From NCBI GenBank assembly GCA_030789695.1, contig CM061142.1, positions 148,201,266 to 148,265,265 on the forward strand: a stretch of 64,000 nt of DNA. Reading direction: 5' to 3'. This DNA comes from Scilla litardierei. Its lineage: Eukaryota; Streptophyta; Magnoliopsida; Asparagales; Asparagaceae. A model generated the notes under the pieces. It was not told where the DNA came from and did no database searches. It saw only the letters and a list, made by a program, of their open reading frames with translations. Of this stretch, positions 55,374 to 64,000 are shown in pieces. Numbering within the stretch: position 1 is the stretch's first letter; every line of letters begins with the position of its first letter. A program made the translations under genes and the position numbers.

Positions 55374-56505
55374 CTGCGATAACCTCATCCACAGCCTCGC
55401 TCTCCACAGCGGTCATCAGAAAAGCCTGCCTCCTTGGCGGAACAGCCTGCCGAAAAGCCTGCCCCTGCGGAACAAGAGCTGCTCCACGTCCAGCAGGAAC
55501 AGACGCTCGCTGCTGCAACGGCTGTGCTGCAACAGGTGCCCTCCGCAGCTGATTCGCATGCCGACAATCCTTCGCGACATGGGAAGCATCACCACAAACC
55601 AGACACTGGCCCAGAAACTTCTGACACTGATCCTTGACGTGGCCAGGCTTGCCGCAGAAATGGCAAGTCTTCAGAATAGGCCCTCCTGGCCTCTTAAACT
55701 GAGCAGACTGATTAGGCCTGAATCCAGGTCTAACCACAGCTCTCGCCTGTTCCACAGGCCTCTTCCCAGCACCAACAATAGACCCCCTTCTCTGGTTCAC
55801 GAGCAGCTCCTGCCTCTTGGTTGCTACTAGAACCTTCTGATAAGACTCCCGGTCAGAAGAGGTCACAAAACTCTGGAGCTCCGAAGCAAGTCCCTGCAGG
55901 AACCTCTGAGCTCTCTCCTCAGCGTCCTGCACCATCTTCGGTGCGAACCGACTCAGCCTCATGAACTCTTGGTGATATAGGTCCACCGACGAGCTCCCTT
56001 ACTTCAAGTCAATAAAACGCTGCAGCATCTCTTCCCTGGCAGCTTTCAGAAAGAACTCACCCTCAAATCTGGCCTTGAAGGTAGCCCAAGCGATCGGCTC
56101 CACCAACATCTTCTCTTCCGCATCCCACCAATTCCGAGCATTATCCTTGAGTTGCCTCTTCGCCAAATCAACCCATCCAGCCGGGGTGATCTTGGCCATC
56201 TTCAGATTGTCCTCGATGTTCCGAATCCACTCATCGGTAGCCAGAGGACCCTCAGACCCATCAAAATATGCGGGACCCAGCTCCCGAAATTGCTTCGCTC
56301 CCGGCTCAGAGTGAGGGGCATCCGGAAGAGCCCGGGCAGCTCGAGCAAGCGGAGCATTTTGGACTTGCAGGAGCACGCCCTGCTGCACTTGCATCATCTG
56401 GAGCATCATCCGCATCATCTCACCGTTGGTGGGTTCCCGCTCAGGCTCCTCATCATGAGGGAGCGCACCGCTGCCCCCACCACGGGTGAAACGCCTTCCT
56501 GCCAT
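55374..56505 (-). pseudogene. Tekay-2 gag, one nonsense codon
   Basis: ATG at 56505-56503 (M-A-G-R-R-F-T-R). The capsid core runs through about 55850. Two zinc-knuckle units follow at about 55670-55570 (C-H-F-C-G-K-P-G-H-V-K-D-Q-C and C-L-V-C-G-D-A-S-H), both with all ligands in place. One defect was seen, TAA at 56001-55999 where Tekay-1 has CAA. The exon is 1,132 bp and ends in phase 1 at the GT of intron 1. Confidence 0.9.
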
Positions 56506-56648
56506 CTAATGACACAGAAAACGAATCAGATTAGACTCATAGCTTATGACTCGGACGTCGAACTTAGTTTATTGGACATTCTAATATTATTATCGCTATT
56601 CTTATAATCGCAGTTACAGAAGGACCTGCATGGGCCACCAACAAAACC
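56506..56648 (-). other. Tekay-2 leader
   Basis: 143 bp, minus strand starting GGTTTTGTTGGTGGCCCATG as in Tekay-1. No tRNA-iMet primer site. Confidence 0.6.
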
Positions 56649-59075
56649 TGTCACGACCCGCTTCCCTAAAATGGAGGCGAGACGTGAAAAGGTCCACACG
56701 AGAGTGGAGCTGTGAAGCCCCAAACCCGATAGGCGTCAATAAAACATAAGCAGGTCCCTGTAACCACAACGGAGCAACAACAATAATAAAAGGAGAGACA
56801 GAAATAAAATTCTCATATCTCATAAAATGTCCAACATGAAAATAAGTCCAACATCCAGAAAAGCCACCAGGCTAAAAGAAAAGAGTCTAAGGCCCAGAAC
56901 AAGGCCAACAAAAGCAACGACATAACACAGTATAGGTGCCACGCACCGACAGCAAAACAGCAATCTAAAACCAAAAAGGGAAACACAACGAAAACACTAG
57001 GACTGGTCCCCAGTGTCCACGTACTCCCCGTCAAACACAAGCTCGGGCTCGGCGTCGGTAAACACCTCGTCCTCAACAAGGTACTCAGGCTCAGGATCTA
57101 ACATGTGTCACCCAAAAGAGTAAAGGGGGCACATGTCAGCAAGTCTAAAAGACTTGGGCAAGGAAACTGAAAGTAAGGCAACTAGCATCCTAGCAGTTTT
57201 AGTATGCATGACATGGCAGTTATAACATGAGTGCAAAATTAAGACATGCTGAACAGTAAGTACAAGAGAACAAGTATCGGGACAAGACAAGAGTAGCCAA
57301 GCTACTAACAATCTCAATCAATTCACTATTCACGTTTCACGTTGTTTGTAGATGTTTACGCCTTACAGCTGAACGGTTTCACATTCACGCTGAGTGGCCG
57401 CTTAACAACTACCCCAAAACCCAGAGTTTACGCCTTACAACTGCAGTTGCTGATCAGGCAGACTCCCAGTTGAATGACCGCTTAACTCTTACCCCATCCC
57501 ACACGTAAACAAGCCAGGGTCCCTGCACGTGAGCCCAGCAAGTGAGCCAGGGTTGCCCCGCACGGGAGCTTGTTTTCCTATTTCACAATTCAATATCGAG
57601 CGTTGGGGTTTCCAACTACAGGGCTCGCTTCTGGAACACGAGCCAGGAACACAAGCATTGTAGCAAAGCTACGCAATCACAGCAACACTTAAAGAATGCA
57701 ATGACATGACAATTAATTCGCGTACCGTTAATGGAAAGTAAACATGACATGGTAATTGTGCAACATGATATATGTCGGAACTAGCTTCGTTGTCAAGCTA
57801 GTTCCCCAATTTGCGCCTAGGCGAGTATCATTTCGTCGCCTAGCCTCTTTTACGCCTACAACAAGCAAATGGCCTAAAACATGGCCTAAACCCTAAGTGG
57901 CAAGTTTCACTTGCCTAGCACCGGGGATGACGATCACGAGGGTTCGTCTCGCGGATGCTAATCTACGGGGAAATCGTTGTTATGGGGAAACAATCATCAA
58001 ACAACATGAAATTTCATTAGGGTTTCATAAAAATACAAATAGGTTATGAAAACATCAAGAGATCGATTTCTTACCGAGAGGAGGCGGGAGAAACACTCCG
58101 GAGAACCCTAGGACCAGATCTGGAAACAAATGGAGGAGTTTGGAGAGTTAGGGTTTTTGGGGGATTTTGGGGATTTGATGGAAATTTGGGGAAGATGAGA
58201 GGTAGAATGAGTTGATAGAGGGTTTAGATGATGAATCTAGGGCTTGGGATGAAGGAATAGGGCTTGGAGGAAGATGGGGGCTCAATGTGGGAGATTTTAG
58301 GGTTTTGGGTCGAGTGGAGGAAGAAGAAAACGTTTGGGAGGGGTATAAATAGGTTGGGCTGGCGGCTGCCCAGAAATTAGGGTTTTAACACAGATTAGTC
58401 GGTCAAAGAGCAACCACTGACCGACTAGTTTGGCAACTAGTCGGTCGGTCGACCAACGCAGACCGACTAAGTGTAAACAGTAACTTCTGAATGAAAATAG
58501 GATTTAGGATCAGTCGGTCGAAGAACAACTACTGACCGACTAGTTTAACATCTAGTCGGTCGATGAACGTTCTTAGACTGACTAAGAGTGAACAGTATTG
58601 ATACTAAAAATTAGATGATGAGTTAGTCGGTTAAAGAAGCATTGCTGACCGACTAGTTTGCAACCTAGTCAGTCAACCAACATTCTTAGACCGACTAACG
58701 ATAAACAGTAACTCTTGAATAATTTAGAAACTAGTCGGTCCAAGAAGGATTGCCGACCGACTGGATCGTCATCTAGTCGGTCGGTGCCCCTTCTTACACC
58801 GACTAATAAGCACCAAAAGTTCCGATACGGAGCGCGGGGCCCCGTGATCGATTCCTAAGACTCCTAGGCTTGATCTAATAGTAAGATACGACCGTTATGA
58901 AGTCCGTTACGAATGACATACCTTGAAATCGACAATCCTAAGGAAGAAATGAGAAAATACGACGAATCGATCGAAAATGAAAGCTACGGAGATGAAAATC
59001 ACACATGAGGAGAAAATCCACCAAAACATATATTATATTATAATAAATCCAGATACATGAAAAGCAGTCGTTACA
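56649..59075 (-). repeat. Tekay-2 5' LTR
   Basis: 2,427 bp, plus-strand ends TGTCACGACCC and GTCGTTACA. Near-identical to 43168-45599 and to the truncated 3' LTR. A TATTTATA string (minus strand, near 58350) is the only TATA-like site. It holds the CTAGTCGGTC array (58390-58800). Confidence 0.94.
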
Positions 59076-59080
59076 AACGC

Positions 59081-60353
59081 CCATCGGCCGAGTGAAGAAA
59101 AGTCACTCGGCCGAGTGACTCCCGAGGAGACGACCCCCAAGACCCCCAACTCTCTGGAATCCGTCAGGGTCTCTCACTCGACCGAGTGACATTTGTCACT
59201 CGGCCGAGTGAGCCGCGCAGCCTATAGCGTAAGTTGTGATTTTGAGGCTGCGAAGGGGCATTTTCGTCAGGATTTTTTGGGCGATTTTGGGGGGTATTTT
59301 ACCCCAGTTTTTAACCTAGTTTAGAGAGCTTTTTAGAACTTTTGGCAGCCTTTTTGAGATTATTCTTAGGATTTAGATTTAGCTTTTAGGGAGGAGAGAA
59401 AAAGTGATAATTTGTTGGATGCTATTTTGTTCTTCATTGGTTTGTCTCTCTCTCCCTCAAAAACTCCATTTTATTGATATTTTGAATATTGCTATGAATT
59501 CTTTTGATTTTGATTGTGAATTTCTATTGCATTTCATTATGAATTGTGAGTAGTTTTATCGTCTTAGGGCGTAGGGATGAACCCTACGAACCCTATTTCT
59601 AATTTGTGATAAATTGGTGAAATCATTGCTAGAATTGATTAGGGTTAATTTGGGATTGCTATAATACGAATAGCTAGGGATTCATACCGATTGGGATTTG
59701 CAAGAGATTGGATCCCAACTCGATAGGAAGCCCTAGAAATTCGAATTGGGTTGCAATTAAATTTCTCCGGAATCGGTTTTCAAGAGATTGGACCGAAACT
59801 AGGGTTTTCGATTGCAATTCTATACCAATACCCGTTTGCAAGAGATTGGACGGGTAGGAACTATCCCAACCTTGGTCATAGCTCGAGTTTGCACGAGAGT
59901 GGGCTCGAGACACGATTGAACGATGATGTTGTTCTTCACGCTAGCTTGCCTAGGTTAGGGTTTGCAAGAGATTAGACCCTACCCTAGGTTTGCTTTAGAC
60001 CGGCAATAGCGCGAGAGCGTGAGCTTGGTTCTACATTTAGCTTCAACTAGTTCACCCGAATTTCAAGTCTAGCAATTGTGAAACCTACGAATCATAATGA
60101 TGAGATACATCAAGTAGCGGGGATTCCCTATCCCTAGGCGTCTTTATTAATTTGTTATTTCTTCTATTCAATTGAACGATTGTGACCGCATTACTGCGAA
60201 CATTTCTCTACCATTCTTATAGCCAGGTTGACTGAAGAAGACACTGTTATTAGGCATCCCTGTGTTCGATACCCGCTCGTCGCTACACCGTGCGCTTGCG
60301 GTAAGACTACAGTGTCACCGTCCCAGTTGCGTGTGCATACCGGGGCGCGATCA
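59081..60353 (+). repeat. Athila 3' LTR, second copy of pieces 2 and 3, uninterrupted
   Basis: Follows the AACGC at 59076-59080, runs without the family-B solo LTR, and ends GCGCGATCA with ACATA (60354-60358). It serves as an empty-site control for the insertion at 46334. Confidence 0.95.
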
Positions 60354-61306
60354 ACATACTATAATCTCTAAGCCTGAAAGTAATGCTAGAAATGTGTGTG
60401 CTATGAATACTAGAGCAATGAATATTTTATTGTGTGGAATAAATATAAAAATATTTGATCTTATCTCACATTGCTCTTCTGCGTAGGATATATAGATGAC
60501 TTTGGAGACAACCTATGGAAGCAAGCAATCATTCGGTAATCACATCTCTAGCAATGAAAAGTGTCTACAAAAGGGAAGAAAATCTTCTCTAAAAATATTT
60601 GTGACAATACCAATGAAAAATTTCAATGTTTTAAATGCAGGAAGCAGGGACACCGTATGAAGGACTGCCCACAAGTAAAGAACAATACTGCAGAGAAGAA
60701 AGGAAACTCGTTAGTAGTAATGTGGAAGGACGACAGTGAGGATGAGGCCGAGGAGACCACTCATACATCCCTTTTCTTGATGGGAAAGCTTGATGAGGTA
60801 ACTAAAAGAGAACTTCTGAGTACTATTAATGAAATGCAAGATGAGATTGAAAGCCTAGAATCAACCATAGAGAAACGTGAATCCAGTCTAGAGAAGTTTA
60901 GAAATTCTAACAATGAATTGCAACAAGACAATTATAACATGTCATTTGAAATTGATGAACTTAAAGAAAAACTTGTTGCATGTGATTCTACCATTAATGT
61001 GCTGAAAAAGGAAAAAAAACTAGGTTGCATGAAAAAGCTGAATGTCTTATTTGTCCCACTTTGTTAAAAGATATTAGTATGCATAAAGAAAGAGTTACTA
61101 AGCTAGAAAATGAAATTAGAGAGCTTAATGAGAATATGTGCATGCCAAGTGATGAAAACAAAGAGCTTAAAGTTAAAATGATTGAATCTGAAAAGAAAGC
61201 TGAAATCATGAGAAAGAATGAAGAGGATAATACGAAAGCTTTCATTAATAAATGCACCTTGCTTGTGAACGAAAATGCTCATTTGAATCTAAAGTCACGA
61301 TCCTAG
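60354..61306 (+). pseudogene. Copia-3 gag, 3' part, decayed
   Basis: Continues the frame broken at 31573 (L-L-C-G-I...), then meets stops after 60480. Most of the UBN2 core expected here is missing. From 60561 an open stretch has the zinc knuckle C-F-K-C-R-K-Q-G-H-R-M-K-D-C (about 60628-60670), an acidic segment and a coiled-coil tail, ending at 61067. The coil continues in another frame (61025-61306), so there is a frameshift near 61010-61025, around an A8 run. The starting codons of these pieces are not ATG, consistent with internal fragments. Confidence 0.85.
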
Positions 61307-63025
61307 AATTGACCATTAAAAAATTTGGTGTGTGAAAACAATCATTGGATATAATTCTTGGAAACCAAATATATGGCAATAATAGGCGAAGACTAGGATA
61401 TGGTTTTAAAAATGTTGAAAAGTCAAAATGTTGAAAAGTTCACATTGAAATAATAAAAGTTGGAAATATTCATGCAAAGTGCTTTATATGTGGTTGCATT
61501 GGTCGTACCTCTTTTTATTGCAAATATAGGAACAAGAACATTAAGTTCAAGCAAATATGGGTTCCTAAAAATTTGATGACTGAGTGGACCTTGTTAGATT
61601 CCAAGGTTACACATAACATCTTCAGTGTAGGTAAGATGGAGTGGCGAGGAGCTATGGATTGAACGTTTCATCTTTTAGTTCCTTAGCCAAACGACAACGC
61701 GAAGGTATGGTTTCTACTTTGAACTTAATGCATACCTTCATAGCATTTTGTGTGTGTGCTTGATTTGTTTTTATTTGTGTGCTAGTTAGTTTGCTTTCTA
61801 GCTTGTTGTTCTTTATAAATAAAAATAAAATTTTTTTGAAAAAGACTAAAAGCAAAAAAGAAATGGTGCTTAATGTATATCTTTCTTTTGAATCATTTAA
61901 GTGGTATTAATGAATGATAATCATATCCATATAGAAATTGATGTATTATTGTTATGGCTACATGTGCATGTTTGATTTTCTAAGTAGGCATGACATGTTT
62001 AATGATTTAAATAATATGATTTCTACACCTACACTTTCACTTCCATGAGCATTAAATTTTGTTGTACATAAGGAGACATCTTTTATGAAACATTGGAAAG
62101 TGAATGTAGGAAGAAAAATAACTGAAAATCTACGGAATATGATTGTCTTGCCATGGATAAAAATTGAGAACAAAAGAATTGAATATGAAACAAAAAATTG
62201 AAAAAGAATGAACATACCTCCATATGAAAAACGGATACAATCCTTGGCAATGTCACTATCTACGAGTATCCAACATATGCTTTACGGGTAATATTTAGCG
62301 TTGGTGTTATACTCGTCAAGCAATGTCATCCCCACATCTAAAGTTCTTATAAGCTATGTTTTTGGGTGTGGTACATTGAATTCAGTTTTAGTGAGATAGG
62401 AAAAATCAATCCTAGGTGATATCATGTTACATGGAAAATGTGGATTGGTTTTGGTTGAATTTCTTAAAAGTTCTCCTCATATGCTTCAATGTTTAATAAT
62501 CACACTTACACGTTGGTGTAGAAGTTAATATTATAATTTTCATTGGATTTGACTTGCTTATTATGCGAATGTCTACATGCAAGTGTATGTTGTAATTTAT
62601 AATGCTCACTATTTTGCATGTGGTATGAGTTTGACTTTGTATATACACTTTTGATGATAACAAAAGTGGGAGAATATTTGGGAAAGATTTGTGATATGGA
62701 AATTTGTGATATTGTGCATTAATGCTTATATGTTGAATATATGAATATTGGTTTAAGGGGGAGCATTAATGAATAATGAATGAATGCATGAGCATTAATG
62801 AATATGTTGCTATATATTAGGAGCATGAATATAGAGGGATCATGCTTGTATGTTGCACATCATTATCATACTTGTTGCATTGTTTAGCATGCTTGTATGT
62901 TCCACATCATTGCCATACTTGTTGCATATTACATACATCCTTCATCACCACACTTCACACACACATGTTACGATGATATTATTTGAATCGTTATTGCTCA
63001 AATCTTATATCGGTTTGTCATCATC
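61307..63025 (+). other. Copia-3 region after gag, no pol
   Basis: 1.7 kb. Near 61540-61600 a phrase reading K-Q-I-W-V-P-K resembles the SIRE gag-pol junction. After that no protease, integrase or RT motif was seen on either strand. Polypurine-like strings occur near 62755 (TTTAAGGGGGAG) and 62665 (AAAAGTGGGAG), as in SIRE 3' regions. Confidence 0.7.
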
Positions 63026-63037
63026 AAAAGGGGGAGA
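63026..63037 (+). promoter_or_regulatory. Polypurine tract of Copia-3
   Basis: AAAAGGGGGAGA, one base before the 3' LTR TG, in the typical SIRE context CATCATCAAAAGGGGGAG. Confidence 0.92.
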
Positions 63038-63038
63038 T

Positions 63039-64000
63039 TGTTGGATACAACGTGTAGTTGGATACAACGTGTAGTTGGATACAACGATCGATGACTTTGT
63101 GTTTGATGATAATAAACGTGTGTGAACGATTTGATGTGTGTGCTAAGTGTTTTTCAGGAGTGGCACACTCGTAAATAGTCAAAGCGGAACTTGGTCAAAG
63201 AGATGGAGAAATTGCTACACATATGTGGACTTGGTCAAAAGTGGAGAGATAAGGAGAGAATCAACACAAATATATTTGTGATTGATTCATATCAATTAGA
63301 ATCCAATTTCATATTTCATATTCAATTCAAATCCTACTTCAACTCCTAATCCAAATTGAATTGCAATTTAAGATCAAATCAAACCTCATTACACATCCAA
63401 TACAAATTTTAATTCCTATTATTAAGGGATTTGATTTGAGCCTATAGATCTCCCCTCTACATCTATATATACCCTTCTCCCAAAGAGAGGAAAATGTGCG
63501 GCTACACAAAAGAAAATCCCATTACATCAAAATTTCATATGGCCAACACGAAGAAAATCCTAGCCTATATTGCCGCATTATCTGAAGGAAAACCCTAAAA
63601 GAGAAGAGGGAGAGCCGGCCATACAATTGAGAAACCCACGCAACAACACACTATTGTTTCTCTCCCATTGATTCAAGTTACATCATTTGACTGTTTTTTT
63701 GTTTGTAGAACCAACGCTAAAAGAGAGAGCAATAATAGGAGAAGGCGGCCAAGCTTTAGGGAGGAGAGTGCCAAAGCAAAAAAAAAGTTGTGGGATTAAT
63801 TAAGAAGCGGGATTAACCAAGAAGAAACCTTTTTGTCAAAACCTTTTGGTGTTGGCAACAAAATTATATTGGGAAGACAAGGTCACTGCATCTCAAGGCA
63901 CACGCCCGTGACCAACAAAGAGAGCTCTTCAAAGCAATTTGTTGCAGCTGGGTAAAGTTCACATCAAGTCGCAATATGAGGCTTATCTTGCCGAAATTGT
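63039..64000 (+). repeat. 3' LTR of Copia-3, cut by the window edge
   Basis: Matches 29525 onward. It has an extra ACGTGTAGTTGGATACAAC unit at its start and TATATATA at 63464-63471. Confidence 0.94.

Larger units (their letters stand above)
49824..59075 (-). mobile_element. Tekay-2: Tekay/Del chromovirus, nearly complete, 3' LTR truncated
   Basis: Read on the minus strand: 5' LTR (59075-56649), leader, gag, intron-like gap, pol, intron-like gap, integrase/chromodomain, polypurine tract, 3' LTR (51820-49824). The 3' LTR lacks its last 435 bp, removed at the duplication breakpoint. The right flank is AACGC (59076-59080), the same Athila site as the solo LTR at 43168. Exon lengths and intron positions match Tekay-1. 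Five disruptions were seen, so the element is inactive. Confidence 0.93.
29525..64000 (+). mobile_element. Copia-3: SIRE-like Ty1/copia element without pol, host of nested insertions
   Basis: 5' LTR 29525-31379, tRNA-iMet primer site, gag split by the Athila, post-gag remnant, polypurine tract 63026-63037, and 3' LTR from 63039 running off the window. The polypurine context CATCAAAAGGGGGAGAT and the coiled-coil gag are typical of SIRE. No protease, integrase or RT was found between gag and 3' LTR. The 5 bp before the element are CCTTG; the right duplication lies outside. Confidence 0.88.

Overview
This window is a block of nested LTR retrotransposons from a seed-plant nuclear genome, most likely heterochromatin. 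No host gene, tRNA, rRNA or prokaryotic feature was found. Plant origin follows from the families recognised: SIRE-like and other Ty1/copia, Tekay/Del chromoviruses, Athila and Tat/Retand-like Ty3/gypsy. It also follows from tRNA-iMet and tRNA-Asp primer sites and long TG...CA LTRs with 5-bp target duplications. The species cannot be named from the sequence.

Layout, left part (1-25633). A SIRE-like copia gag fragment (1-1386) is cut by a Tekay chromovirus, Tekay-1 (1387-8748, + strand). Its 3' LTR is cut after 76 bp by a gag-only Tat element, Tat1 (8749-13833), which carries a 90-bp tandem repeat and an antisense gene with two apparent introns. Next comes a young, apparently intact copia element, Copia-2 (13834-21995), with a 1,356-residue polyprotein. 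On its right lies a second, inverted gag-only Tat element, Tat2 (21996-25633). Copia-2 lacks matching target duplications and joins two different elements, so it is probably a recombination product or an assembly join.

Layout, middle. 25634-29524 is unassigned sequence containing a solo LTR (26667-29155) with a perfect GATTT duplication.

Layout, right part (29525-64000). A SIRE-like copia without pol (Copia-3, 29525 to beyond the window) carries an Athila element (31574-49703, duplication ACATA) inside its gag. The Athila lacks gag and protease and has a damaged pol, but keeps an open 680-codon ORF in the env position. Its 3' LTR was hit by a Tekay element (duplication AACGC). The region was then tandemly duplicated: one copy now holds only a solo LTR (43168-45599), the other a nearly full Tekay-2 (49824-59075, - strand). 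The first copy also took a solo LTR of a third Tekay-like family (46334-49153).

Most interesting: both Tekay copies, though diverged and at independent sites, share two GT-AG intron-like gaps at identical positions, one between gag and protease (113 bp) and one inside integrase (71/72 bp). Removing them gives continuous polyprotein phase. Also notable are the reconstructable duplication breakpoint, the antisense Tat gene with in-phase introns, and clusters of short palindromes in several unrelated families.
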